Below are positions 18,222 to 26,797 of a stretch of 64,000 bases of DNA, piece after piece; the stretch's first letter is position 1, and every line of letters starts with the position of its first letter. The notes beneath the pieces were generated by a model, which did not search any database, was not told where the DNA came from, and saw only the letters and a program-made list of their open reading frames with translations. Source of the stretch: Corynebacterium ciconiae DSM 44920 (GTDB lineage: Bacteria > Actinomycetota > Actinomycetes > Mycobacteriales > Mycobacteriaceae); contig NZ_CP047189.1 in the NCBI RefSeq assembly GCF_030440575.1, forward strand, positions 2,232,001 through 2,296,000, in the 5' to 3' direction. Both the position numbers and the translations under genes were made by a program.

Positions 18222-19040
18222 ATGCTTTCCATTCTCACCCTGCCCATTATTGAGTTGATCGTGGTGGGCGCCCTCGCTGGGCTGGTGGGCTGTGTGGCCT
18301 TGTTGAATCGGCAGATCTTCTTTGCCGAGGCCATCACCCATGCCACCTTTCCCGGCGCGGTGCTGGGCGTGATCATTGGCGCGGCCTTCGGGCTGAATCA
18401 AGCGCAGCTATCTCTGGCGCTATTCGCCGGGGCGCTGCTGATGTGTTGGCCCATCGGGGCGCTGTTTTCGCTCTCCCGGGTGGGCACCTCCCAGTCGGCG
18501 GCGGGGTTGGTGCTGACCACGGGTTTCGCTTTGGGCTACTTCTTGAACAAGCTGTGTGCCCCGCTGCCGATCAAGGTGGAGAGCTTCCTCGTGGGCAGTG
18601 TGCTCACCGTGACCGCAGTGGACGTGCTGCTGGCGGTGGTGCTGCTGGCCATCGTGCTCGTGGTGCTCGCCGGCGGCTGGCGGCGGTTGGTGTTTTATGC
18701 CTTTGATCCGGCAGGTTTTGCGGTGGCGCACAAACGCCACCTCGCCCAAGGGCTCATCAGTGGGCTCATTGTGCTTAGCTTGGTGGCGCTGATCCCCGCG
18801 GTGGGCACCATCTTGTCCATCGCCCTGCTGGCCGCGCCGGCGGCCACCGCGGCGGTGTTTGCCACCCGCCCGAGCACTCTGTTTCTCACTGCCCCGCTAC
18901 TGGGCGTGGCAATTGGGCTGGGCGGGCTGGCGGTAGCGGTGGCGTGCCACCTCTCCGCTGGGGGATGTATTGGCCTCGTGGCGGCAATGGTGTTTGCCGC
19001 CGCGAAGCTCGCCTCGCTCGCCGGGCTAGGCCGGGGTTAG
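18222..19040 (+). CDS. Metal ABC transporter permease 2
   Basis: A 272-residue ABC-3 permease, again with about eight membrane segments. The conserved FFAEAITHATFPGAVLG and a LIPAVGTILSIALLAAPAATA segment are visible. GGAGG at 18206-18210 serves the ATG at 18222. It completes the ATPase, two-permease and lipoprotein importer. The last 4 bases overlap the stop of the YbdD-like gene on the other strand. Confidence 0.88.
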   Translation: MLSILTLPIIELIVVGALAGLVGCVALLNRQIFFAEAITHATFPGAVLGVIIGAAFGLNQAQLSLALFAGALLMCWPIGALFSLSRVGTSQSAAGLVLTTGFALGYFLNKLCAPLPIKVESFLVGSVLTVTAVDVLLAVVLLAIVLVVLAGGWRRLVFYAFDPAGFAVAHKRHLAQGLISGLIVLSLVALIPAVGTILSIALLAAPAATAAVFATRPSTLFLTAPLLGVAIGLGGLAVAVACHLSAGGCIGLVAAMVFAAAKLASLAGLGRG

Positions 19041-19228
19041 CAGCAGCGCGACTGGGGGTTAGCCGCCGCTTGGGCGTGCCGGTTTTTCCAATACTCCCGC
19101 TCGGAGGGGATGGGCTGATCGGGGTGGTGGATGCGCAGGTGCTCCACGTAGTGGGCGTAGTCATGGTCTCCCATGAGCTCGCCGATGTACCAGCCCACCG
19201 CTTTGATAGCGCGTAGCGCGGCCTTCAC
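19037..19228 (-). CDS. YbdD/YjiX-family small protein, CstA partner
   Basis: A 63-residue protein with MGDHDYAHYVEHLRIHHPDQP and SEREYWKNR, the core of the YbdD/YjiX (DUF466) family, and a CC C-terminus. Members nearly always follow cstA or btsT genes and are thought to assist these transporters. The start is a GTG overlapping the cstA stop by one base (TAGTG), so translation is coupled. It converges with and overlaps the metal permease gene by 4 bases. Confidence 0.85.
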   Translation of the reverse strand: MKAALRAIKAVGWYIGELMGDHDYAHYVEHLRIHHPDQPIPSEREYWKNRHAQAAANPQSRCC

Positions 19229-21522
19229 TAGTGGCCGCCTACGTGCGCATGGGAGCGGGCGGTGGAATGGAAGCGGCGCTCATCATCTTCCGCTACCTCA
19301 GCCCACTGCTTCTCGATCTCCTGGTCCACATCGGTGGCCACCATGCCGCTGGGGGCGAAGTAGCGGGAGGCCACCTCGGGCTCCTCGCTGGTGGGCACGG
19401 CCTCACCGCGGGCGGCACCGGCCTTGAGGGCGCGGACGATGGCCACGATCCCGGCGGCCACCACGATGAGGGTGACCACGGCGAAGACGATGGAGAGGGT
19501 GCCTTGTACGGCGGTGTTGCGCACCACGGCGGCGATGTCCTCTGGGCTGTGGGCGTTCTGGAAGCTCTCCAGGCCACGGTCTTGGGCATCCTTGAACGCG
19601 GAGTGCAGCGCCCAGTAGCCGATCTTCGGATCATCGCTGAAGATCTTCTGCCAGGAGGCCGTCATAGTGACGATGAGATCCCACGTGAGGGGCACACCGG
19701 GGATCCACGCCCACTTCACGTATCCGCGCTTAACTACCACCACGGTGACGAGGGTGAGGGCGAGGGCCGCGAGCAACTGGTTGGCGATACCGAAGAGCGG
19801 GAAGAGCATGTTGATGCCGCCGAGCGGATCGGTCACGCCCATCACCAGGATCGAGCCCCAGCCGAGGCACACCACGGCAGAGGTGATGACATTGCCGGTG
19901 GTCCAGCCGGCATCGCGGAACTTGGCCATGCCCGGCACGTTGCCCATGGCGTCGGCAAGCATGAAGCGGGCCACGCGGGTGCCGGCGTCGATGGTGGTGA
20001 GGATGAACAGCGCCTCAAACATGATGGCGAAGTGATACCAGAAGGACTGCAGGGCGTCGCCGCCGAACACCTGGGAGAGAATATCGGACATGCCGAAAGC
20101 CAGGGTGGGAGCGCCACCTGTGCGGGAGACGATCGAGGCCTCCCCCACGGCCGCGGCGGCGGCGTCGAAGTGCTCGGCGCTCACATCGGGCGAGCTCAGG
20201 CCCAAGCTGTTGACGTACTGGGCTGCGGTGTCGGCTGCACCCCCGGTGAGTGCCGAGGAGGCGTTCATAGCAAAGTACAGGTGCTGATCAATGATCACCG
20301 CAGCGCACATGGCCATCACGGCCACGAAGGATTCCATGATCATGCCGCCATAGCCGATCATGCGCATCTGGGATTCCTTCTCCACCAGCTTCGGAGTGGT
20401 GCCCGAGGAGACGAGGGCGTGGAAGCCGGAGAGGGCACCGCAGGCGATGGTGATGAACAGGAAGGGGAAGAGCTGGCCGGCGAAGGCGGGGCCGGTGCCG
20501 TCGAGGGCGAAGTGGGTGACGGCGGGCATCTCGATGGACGGGCGCACAATGAGGATGCCGATGGCGAGCAGCCCGATCACGCCGATCTTCATGAAGGTGG
20601 AGAGATAGTCGCGCGGGGCCAGCAGCAGCCACACCGGCAGCACCGAGGCCACAAAGCCGTAGCCGATCAACGCCCAGGCGAGGGTGACCTTGTCCCAGAG
20701 GAAGACATCGTGCCAGAAGGGATCGGCATTTACCCAGCCGCCGGCCACGATGGCCAGTACCAGCAGCCCGATGCCGATGAGCGAGACCTCACTCACCCGG
20801 CCCGGGCGGATGTAGCGCAGGTACACGCCCATGAATAGCGCAATCGGGATGGTCATGGTAATGGAGAACACGCCCCATGGGGATTCTGCCAGCGCGTTGA
20901 TGATCACCACGCCGAGCACGGCGATGAGGATCGTCATAATCACGAGGATGCCGATGATGCCAAAGATGCCACCCACCCGGCCGGTCTCATCATTGAGCAT
21001 CTGGCCCAAGGAGCGTCCCTTGCGGCGGGTGGAGATGGCCAGCACCAAGTAGTCCTGGACGGCGCCGGCGAACACCGCGCCGAAGACGATCCAGATCGTG
21101 CCGGGCAGATAGCCCATTTGGGCGGCCAGGATGGGCCCCACCAGCGGGCCGGCACCAGCAATGGCGGCGAAGTGGTGGCCGAAGAGCACGCGACGGTCGG
21201 TGGGCATGAAGTTTTTGCCGTCGTTATACAGCTCAGCTGGGGTGGCGCGATCGTCTTTAGGTCGCACCACCTTGTATTCGATGAGCCGGCCGTAGAAGCG
21301 GTAGCCCACGATGTAGGTGCCCACGGCGGCGAGCACCAGCCAAGTGGCGTTCACGCTTTCGCCGCGGCGCAGCGCAATCGCAGCCCAGCCGAAGGCAGCC
21401 ACGAGGGCGATAATGGCGAAGATGATGCGTTGCGGCACCGGCATTCTGCGGCGGTCAACATAACCCACCGGCGGTAGATCATGGTGTGGCTGAAGAAGCT
21501 CCACCCCATTCGGAATCGGCAC
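19228..21522 (-). CDS. cstA: Carbon starvation protein A (peptide/pyruvate transporter family)
   Basis: A 764-residue membrane protein with 16 or more hydrophobic segments. CstA signatures include RRVLFGHHFAAIAGAGPLVGP, the SAFHALVSSGTTPK-like GFHALVSSGTTPKLVEKES, and the C-terminal GGINMLFPLFGIANQLLAA. The start is GTG 21522 with AAGGAATCCC before it. CstA homologues import peptides or pyruvate. In C. glutamicum cstA responds to carbon source through RamA and GlxR. The C-terminal ~60 residues are hydrophilic with several His (HSTARSHAHVGGH). The YbdD partner follows directly. Confidence 0.93.
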   Translation of the reverse strand: MPIPNGVELLQPHHDLPPVGYVDRRRMPVPQRIIFAIIALVAAFGWAAIALRRGESVNATWLVLAAVGTYIVGYRFYGRLIEYKVVRPKDDRATPAELYNDGKNFMPTDRRVLFGHHFAAIAGAGPLVGPILAAQMGYLPGTIWIVFGAVFAGAVQDYLVLAISTRRKGRSLGQMLNDETGRVGGIFGIIGILVIMTILIAVLGVVIINALAESPWGVFSITMTIPIALFMGVYLRYIRPGRVSEVSLIGIGLLVLAIVAGGWVNADPFWHDVFLWDKVTLAWALIGYGFVASVLPVWLLLAPRDYLSTFMKIGVIGLLAIGILIVRPSIEMPAVTHFALDGTGPAFAGQLFPFLFITIACGALSGFHALVSSGTTPKLVEKESQMRMIGYGGMIMESFVAVMAMCAAVIIDQHLYFAMNASSALTGGAADTAAQYVNSLGLSSPDVSAEHFDAAAAAVGEASIVSRTGGAPTLAFGMSDILSQVFGGDALQSFWYHFAIMFEALFILTTIDAGTRVARFMLADAMGNVPGMAKFRDAGWTTGNVITSAVVCLGWGSILVMGVTDPLGGINMLFPLFGIANQLLAALALTLVTVVVVKRGYVKWAWIPGVPLTWDLIVTMTASWQKIFSDDPKIGYWALHSAFKDAQDRGLESFQNAHSPEDIAAVVRNTAVQGTLSIVFAVVTLIVVAAGIVAIVRALKAGAARGEAVPTSEEPEVASRYFAPSGMVATDVDQEIEKQWAEVAEDDERRFHSTARSHAHVGGH

Positions 21523-21817
21523 GGGATTCCTTCCCTTCTATGTGTGAATAGCAGTTGAGACCAGACGCCACGGCATTGCCACACGGGCGCGGCAAGGTAC
21601 GCCGGCGAGCCCAGACGATATCCGGCAATCGCATGCATAAGGGGTGGAATGCATGGGGGGTGCTTTCACGGCACGCCCCTGGTGTGGGGCGCCGAGAAGA
21701 GATGCGGGCGTGCGTCGAAGGAAAAGAGAAAAACTCGATGGTCGAGGTGAGCATACAACTTTTTCTTAGGTTTCCTTCAACTTACCTACCGCAGGTGGGG
21801 GTGAGATCAGACGCAAG
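21523..21817. promoter_or_regulatory. cstA upstream region
   Basis: This stretch must contain the cstA promoter, read leftwards. It has two copies of the palindrome ATGCAT at 21633-21638 and 21649-21654 flanking a GGGGT, and further G-runs at 21655-21660 and 21676-21690. RamA of C. glutamicum binds GGGGT/ACCCC-like pairs, so these are candidate sites only. No gene is visible. Confidence 0.3.
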
Positions 21818-21852
21818 ACGCCCCACACCGATCAGTATGCGGTGTGGGGCGT
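21818..21852 (-). terminator. Hairpin after gpt
   Basis: ACGCCCCACACCG at 21818-21830 and CGGTGTGGGGCGT at 21840-21852 form a perfect 13-bp stem with a 9-base loop, 30 bases downstream of the gpt stop. No strong T-run follows on the minus strand. Confidence 0.6.
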
Positions 21853-21882
21853 GTAAAAATTCTGCTGTCAGTGGCGGCTAGA

Positions 21883-22383
21883 TTATTGAGCCTCGACCGG
21901 AGGCTCGGCCGACCACGGGAACACGATCCATTCGGCGGTGCGCTTCCACACATAGGTCGGGTCCACCTCACTGGAGGGCTTGGCGTAAAGAACGGCGGAG
22001 CGCACATCGGCGCCGTGGGTGGCCAGAAGCTTCAACACGAGCGCCAAAGTGCGCCCAGAATCGGCCACATCGTCCACCACGAGCAGCTTCTTATCGCTAA
22101 TAGCCTCAATATCCAGCAGCGGCTCGAGCAGCACCGGATCCGGCAGGGTTTCGTGCACGTCGGTATAGAATTCCACATTGATGGCGTCGGAAAGCTTCAC
22201 GCCCATGGAGTAGGACAGCGCCCCCGCCGGCACGAGGCCACCGCGGGCCACGGCCACAATTATGTCTGGGGTGAAACCGTCATTAGCGATCGTCTGGGCG
22301 AGTTCGCGGGAAGCGCGACCAAATCCGTCCCAAGTGAGGATTTCCTTTTCGGGTAGATCCGCTGAGTCTGCGTGATAAGCCAT
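21883..22383 (-). CDS. gpt: Phosphoribosyltransferase, xanthine/guanine type
   Basis: A 166-residue type I phosphoribosyltransferase with the PRPP motif LLVVDDVADSGRTL and an upstream VAVARGGLVPAGALSY loop. It ends with a short C-terminal hood. Such enzymes convert xanthine, guanine or hypoxanthine and PRPP to the nucleotide for purine salvage. It is divergent from purT, fitting a purine context. Base specificity is inferred; some relatives of this length are annotated only as phosphoribosyltransferase. Confidence 0.75.
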   Translation of the reverse strand: MAYHADSADLPEKEILTWDGFGRASRELAQTIANDGFTPDIIVAVARGGLVPAGALSYSMGVKLSDAINVEFYTDVHETLPDPVLLEPLLDIEAISDKKLLVVDDVADSGRTLALVLKLLATHGADVRSAVLYAKPSSEVDPTYVWKRTAEWIVFPWSAEPPVEAQ

Positions 22384-22460
22384 GTTTAAACTCTACCCCG
22401 ACCGCCGCATTCTGCCTACGTGGCTTAGCGACGCTTTCCTCTCGATACTGAGATGCCCAT

Positions 22461-22466
22461 TAGAAT
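22461..22466 (+). promoter_or_regulatory. -10 box of purT
   Basis: TAGAAT lies about 45 bases before the proposed GTG start in the gpt-purT divergent gap. The leader then contains GAAAGAAGG at 22497-22505 as ribosome-binding site. No PurR-like palindrome was recognised. Confidence 0.4.
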
Positions 22467-22511
22467 AGTGAGCACCAACCCTTAATGACCCGAGTGGAAA
22501 GAAGGCACTGC

Positions 22512-23774
22512 GTGTATTCCCAGGACTGGATCGGTACCGCGCTCTCCGAGACGGCCACGAAAGTGATGCTGCTCGGCGCCGGCGAGCTGTGCAAAGAGGT
22601 GGCTATCGCCTTCCAGCGCCTCGGGGTGGAGGTGCACGCCGTGGACCGCTACCCTAACGCCCCCGCACACCAGGTGGCTCACGCCACCTATGTGCTGGAT
22701 GTGCGCGACGGCGAGGCGCTCTATGATCTGGTCACCCAGGTGCGCCCCGACTATGTAGTTCCCGAAACCGAGCACGTGGACTCCGCCACCCTCGAGCGCA
22801 TTGAGGCCGAGGGGATCTCTACCGTGGTGCCCTCTACGCACGCCACCACCATGACGAACTCCCGTGAGGCCATAAAGAACCTCGCCGCCTTCGAACTCGG
22901 GGTGCCCACCTGCCGCTTCGCTTTCGCCTCCGGTTTGGAGGAGCTGCGCCAAGCGGTGCTCAATGTGGGCTTGCCCTGCGTGGTCAAACCGAATCAGGGC
23001 ACCGCCGCCCGCGGCCAAACCTTGGTGCGGGAGATGGCCGATGTGGAGCAGGCTTGGGATAACGCCCTCGAGGCCATCGACGGCGGCCCGGCGCATGTGA
23101 TCGCCGAGGAGTTTGTGGACTTTGACTATGAAGTCACCATTCTCACAGTCCGTTCGAAGGATCCCCACTCCGATTCGGAGGCCACGTGGTTCTGCGAACC
23201 CATCGGCCACACCCGCTTGGGCGAGCTGGCGGATTCCCGCAGCGCCGCCGATAGTGAGGACGCTGCCGGCGACTTCCTAGAGAGCTGGCAGCCGGCGCCC
23301 ATGAGTGATTCCACCCGCGATATTGCCCGCTCCATTGCGGCGCGGGTAACCAATGCGCTATCTGGGCGCGGGGTGTTTGGCGTGGAGCTCTTTGTTAAAG
23401 GCGAGGATGTGTATTTCTCCGAGGTGGCTCCCCGCCCGCACGATACCGGCATGGTGACTATGGCCACCCAGCGCTTCTCTGAGTTCGAGCTGCATGCTCG
23501 GGCGGTGATGGGCTTCCCCGTGGATGTCACCCTCACCTCCCCAGGTGCGGCGGCGGTGATCAACGGCGCCACCGAGGGCCACGCGCTGCGCTACACCGGT
23601 ATATACGAGGCGATGAGCGTGCCCGAGGTGGACCTACGTTTGTTCGGCAAGGCCGATAGCTACCCGGGACGCCGCCTTGGGGTGGCACTCGCCACGGCAG
23701 AAACGATCGATGAGGCCAGGGAGCATGCCCGCCACGCGGCGGCATCGGTCACTCCCGTGGCCGGGGACGAATAA
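22512..23774 (+). CDS. purT: Formate-dependent phosphoribosylglycinamide formyltransferase (GART 2)
   Basis: A 420-residue ATP-grasp enzyme that formylates GAR with formate and ATP in purine synthesis. Motifs: VMLLGAGELCKEVAIAFQRLG, the substrate-binding VVPETEHVDSATLERIE, VVKPNQGTAARGQTLV, and the metal/ATP region VFGVELFVKGEDVYFSEVAPRPHDTGMVT. I chose GTG 22512, six bases after AGAAGG, over ATG 22485, which lies before that Shine-Dalgarno. It is divergent from gpt. Confidence 0.93.
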   Translation: MYSQDWIGTALSETATKVMLLGAGELCKEVAIAFQRLGVEVHAVDRYPNAPAHQVAHATYVLDVRDGEALYDLVTQVRPDYVVPETEHVDSATLERIEAEGISTVVPSTHATTMTNSREAIKNLAAFELGVPTCRFAFASGLEELRQAVLNVGLPCVVKPNQGTAARGQTLVREMADVEQAWDNALEAIDGGPAHVIAEEFVDFDYEVTILTVRSKDPHSDSEATWFCEPIGHTRLGELADSRSAADSEDAAGDFLESWQPAPMSDSTRDIARSIAARVTNALSGRGVFGVELFVKGEDVYFSEVAPRPHDTGMVTMATQRFSEFELHARAVMGFPVDVTLTSPGAAAVINGATEGHALRYTGIYEAMSVPEVDLRLFGKADSYPGRRLGVALATAETIDEAREHARHAAASVTPVAGDE

Positions 23775-23786
23775 AAGGGCGAAGAA

Positions 23787-24287
23787 CTAGCGGCGCACCA
23801 TGGGGATGTGGGGTGTGCCGGCATCGTCGAACTCCTCGCCGCAGCGGGTGAAGCCGAAACGCTCGTAGTAGCTTTCGAGCCCGCTTTGGGCGGCGAGCAC
23901 CACCGGCTGGCCGCTGAACTGGCCTGCGGCCATCTTCAGGGCTTGATCAATGATGTCTGGGGCCAGCCCGGTGCCGCGGGCGTCCTGCTCGAGGGCGAGG
24001 CGGCCGAACTGCACCACGGCCGTATCTGCTTCAAGCTCCTCGGCACTGGCGCCGGTGGCTGCGGCGAACTCACCAAAGGTGGTGGGCACCATGCGGGCAC
24101 AACCCACGAGACGGCTGCCGTTGCGGGCCATGATGTGCATGGTGCTGGCCTGAAGATCAACATCATCGATCTCGTGATACGGGCAGTGCTGCTCGGCTAC
24201 AAACACATCAACGCGCAGTTTGTAGAGCTGGTGCACCTCCTTAGCGGAGAGGTGACCGAGGTGGGATACGGAAAAGTAAGTTGTCAT
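23787..24287 (-). CDS. GNAT family N-acetyltransferase (ElaA-like)
   Basis: A 166-residue protein starting at ATG 24287 (MTTYFSVSHL). The core shows YKLRVDVFVAEQHCPYHEIDDVD, typical of the ElaA group, then RLVGCARMVP and the acetyl-CoA segment VQFGRLALEQDARGTGLAPDII, and FYERFGF-like SYYERFGF. It should acetylate a small amine or a protein; the substrate is unknown. The ribosome-binding site is weak. A perfect palindrome lies about 50-60 bases upstream at 24335-24350. It converges with purT. Confidence 0.8.
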   Translation of the reverse strand: MTTYFSVSHLGHLSAKEVHQLYKLRVDVFVAEQHCPYHEIDDVDLQASTMHIMARNGSRLVGCARMVPTTFGEFAAATGASAEELEADTAVVQFGRLALEQDARGTGLAPDIIDQALKMAAGQFSGQPVVLAAQSGLESYYERFGFTRCGEEFDDAGTPHIPMVRR

Positions 24288-24334
24288 GGCGGGCCACTCT
24301 AAACCACATGGGGCCACATAACCAAAACGTTGCG

Positions 24335-24350
24335 TGTGGGAACTCCCACA
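24335..24350. promoter_or_regulatory. Inverted repeat upstream of the GNAT gene
   Basis: TGTGGGA (24335-24341) and TCCCACA (24344-24350) are separated by only two bases. A loop of two bases is too tight for an RNA hairpin, so the element reads better as a dyad operator for the GNAT promoter on the minus strand. Confidence 0.35.
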
Positions 24351-24354
24351 TACA

Positions 24355-24399
24355 TCACACGGCCGCCTCCCCATGTTCTCTGAGGAGGCGGCCGTGTGA
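24355..24399 (-). terminator. Strong hairpin at the end of the pilus operon
   Basis: TCACACGGCCGCCTCC at 24355-24370 and GGAGGCGGCCGTGTGA at 24384-24399 make a perfect 16-bp stem with a 13-base loop, 27 bases after the stop of the last pilin gene. It is the likely terminator of the pilus operon. A poly-T tail is not evident. Confidence 0.7.
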
Positions 24400-24425
24400 A
24401 TGAAAGAGGTAGACGGTGCGCGGTG

Positions 24426-25772
24426 CTACTCGGAGCGGCCGCGGCGGGAGCTCATCCAGATACCGAGGGCCACGAGCAGGCCACCGGCGATCACAAGCCC
24501 GATCACGCTGGCACCGGTGCTAGCGAGCGGCCCGGAACTACCGGAGCTGCTGCCCGATCCGCCGCCAGGGGCCGATCCTGGTTCTGTGCCAGGCTCTTCA
24601 CTTGGCCCACTGCCGCCGTCATCACCGGGGGCATTGGGGCTATCCGAAGGGCCGGGCTGATCGCCCAGCTCGGGCATATCAGGATTCGGAACCGGGATGG
24701 GAATGTCTGTGGGGTGGGGTGTGCAATCGCCGACTCGGGTGCTCACCTGGTTGGTGCGCACACCGGGGGTGGTGTCGGCAAAGAACTGGGGATAGCCCTG
24801 CACCAGCACGTATCCGCGGTTAGTGAGCTTCTGCCCCGTAGCCTCTGCCGGGCCCTTCACGGTGAAAGTCCACGAGACGGTGGTCTCTGGGTTGCCGCGA
24901 CGCAGCTCCGCGAGGGTTGTCAGTGCCGTGTCGTGCAGGCTCATCTGTGCCACACCATTGGTGACCACCACTGTGTAGTCCTCGGCGGCGAGGGCAACAT
25001 CCTTGAGCTCTTTACCGGGGCGCTGGATGCTCACCTTCGAGCTCCCTTCAACGAAGCTCACCTCGGCGGGCAGCGGATCGGCGATCTCGAAGCGGCTGAT
25101 CGCACCGTTGACATCGGGGGCCGGGGTGGTGGCGGAGATGCCATAGTTAAAGGTGTCCCCTGCCTTGATGCACCGGGTAGAGACATCCTTATTAGCCATG
25201 ATCCGCTGATCCTTGGCATTTACCTCCACCGTGTAGTTCCACTCGTTGTGGTTCTCACGGTCAGTGCTGGGGATGGTGACGATGAACGGGTTGACCAAGG
25301 AGAGGGAGTTCTTCTGGGCGGCGCTGGGTTCTTCTTCCACGAAGTAGGCACCCAGTGGGAGGTCGCTGAAGCGCGCCACTCCCTTCTCGTCGGTGCTCGC
25401 GGTGCGCGCCTCGCCGAGGTAAGCCTCCCTGCTGCCACCGGTGAAGTAATCACCGAGCCCGGTTTTTTCTAACTCCTGCCAGCCTTCGTTGGTGGTGAGA
25501 TCCACGTTAGTGATCTGTCGGATCTTAAACGTCAAGCCTGGAATCGGCTCCCGGCTGAGGTCCGCATCGGGATTGCTGGGATCACCAAATTGAGTGAGGG
25601 GGTCTCCGAGGGATTTATGGATGATGAGTTCGCCGCGGGCTGAGGGATCAATGAGGGATGCCTGCGGCTTATCGACGGCGAGCACCGCCGGGGCCCACGC
25701 GATGACCAGCAGCAGCGCCCCGATGATCCAGCCGCTAAGAACCCGCATGCGGTGGTGAGACTGGGTGAGCAT
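24426..25772 (-). CDS. Cell-wall-anchored minor/basal pilin with LASTG sorting signal
   Basis: About 448 residues. The start ATG 25772 has AAGGAG upstream; the frame extends further but not meaningfully. Residues 1-33 are a signal peptide ending AVLA. A pilin N-domain follows with GELIIHKSLGDP, whose Lys suits an isopeptide bond. Next come an E-box-like YFVEEEP and a degenerate pilin motif WNYTVEVNAK, then a D2-type beta domain. A Ser/Gly/Pro-rich stalk of about 60 residues precedes the sorting signal: LASTG, a hydrophobic helix and RRGR. The linker and the atypical motif suggest the basal (SpaB/E/G-like) rather than the shaft pilin. It follows the sortase gene by 5 bases. Confidence 0.75.
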   Translation of the reverse strand: MLTQSHHRMRVLSGWIIGALLLVIAWAPAVLAVDKPQASLIDPSARGELIIHKSLGDPLTQFGDPSNPDADLSREPIPGLTFKIRQITNVDLTTNEGWQELEKTGLGDYFTGGSREAYLGEARTASTDEKGVARFSDLPLGAYFVEEEPSAAQKNSLSLVNPFIVTIPSTDRENHNEWNYTVEVNAKDQRIMANKDVSTRCIKAGDTFNYGISATTPAPDVNGAISRFEIADPLPAEVSFVEGSSKVSIQRPGKELKDVALAAEDYTVVVTNGVAQMSLHDTALTTLAELRRGNPETTVSWTFTVKGPAEATGQKLTNRGYVLVQGYPQFFADTTPGVRTNQVSTRVGDCTPHPTDIPIPVPNPDMPELGDQPGPSDSPNAPGDDGGSGPSEEPGTEPGSAPGGGSGSSSGSSGPLASTGASVIGLVIAGGLLVALGIWMSSRRGRSE

Positions 25773-25777
25773 AGTGT

Positions 25778-26674
25778 TTACTCTCCTTGTTCGGATGCGC
25801 GCCGGCGCTGTTTCATAAACCACACGAAGGTAGCGATGAGCACGGCGGCGACGATGACTGCTACGAGCGTCATCCACCACTGCCACGGCGTGTAGGACTG
25901 TTCCAAGATCTGATCTGCTTCCTCATCATCCAGCGGCACGCGGTGCCCAGTGACGAGCAGCCGATGAGAGTTCACGCCGTAGGGCGTGCAGGTAATCAAA
26001 GTGAGCTTGTCTGCCCCGGCCTCGGGCTTGAGCAGATCGGTTTCGTTCGGAAGCACCACGTTGATATCGGTGACTTCGTACTTCATTTTCTGCCCAGCGA
26101 CGCTGAGGTAGATGCCGTCTCCCTTTTCCACATCGGTGAGGTTGTCCCACAAGGTGGCGTGGGACAGACCGGTGTGGCCGGTGAGTACGGCGTGGGTGGA
26201 TTCGCCACCGACCGGCAGGGAGCTGCCGTAGAGGTGCCCGATGCCGCGGTTCAGAGTCTCCTCATCAGTCCCGTGGTACACGGGGAGATCGGATTTGATC
26301 TTCGGGATCACGATGCGCCCCATCACGTCCGCCAAGTCCAGCTGGGAGAGGTACTCCTGGTATTCCAGATTGGACTTGTCTACACGTGCCAACCAAGGGT
26401 CCAGCACGGGCCCTCCCGCGTGGTTCTCGTTCCATTCGTGCGCGCGACGGATGGCCTCATCGCGTTCTTCCTGAGTGGTGTTATCCACGATGGTTTGGGA
26501 ATAGGCCTGTGCCGCACTGCTCTGCTTGGAGTTGGCTAAGTAGGTAGCCACTACGGGGTAGCTCAGGATTGCGATCCCGAGCAGGATGATGATGAGGGGA
26601 ACGAGGCGACGCCGCACCAGACCCGCATTCACTTGCTTCGGCGTGGGTGCGTCCGAGTTCACGATGGTGGTCAC
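25778..26674 (-). CDS. Class C (pilin-polymerising) sortase
   Basis: A 298-residue membrane sortase. A cytoplasmic N-terminus and helix (residues 25-47) are followed by the lid motif LDPW, typical of class C enzymes. The catalytic His is in VLTGHTGL, the Cys in TLITCTPYG and the Arg in SHRLLVTGHR. A second C-terminal membrane helix and KQRRR tail are also class C features. It should join the LPLTG pilin subunits through the pilin-motif Lys. It is the only sortase visible in the cluster, so final wall attachment probably uses a housekeeping sortase elsewhere. Confidence 0.92.
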   Translation of the reverse strand: MTTIVNSDAPTPKQVNAGLVRRRLVPLIIILLGIAILSYPVVATYLANSKQSSAAQAYSQTIVDNTTQEERDEAIRRAHEWNENHAGGPVLDPWLARVDKSNLEYQEYLSQLDLADVMGRIVIPKIKSDLPVYHGTDEETLNRGIGHLYGSSLPVGGESTHAVLTGHTGLSHATLWDNLTDVEKGDGIYLSVAGQKMKYEVTDINVVLPNETDLLKPEAGADKLTLITCTPYGVNSHRLLVTGHRVPLDDEEADQILEQSYTPWQWWMTLVAVIVAAVLIATFVWFMKQRRRASEQGE

Positions 26675-26797
26675 GGCGCCTCCTTTGTTTCTCTGGCTGT
26701 GGGCATTGAGCTATTCAATTGAGATTCAGGGTGTTTGAGTGGGGCCTATTTAGTCTCTGGCCCCAGAAGAGATGTCAGCCTATACGGCTAGCTTCGA

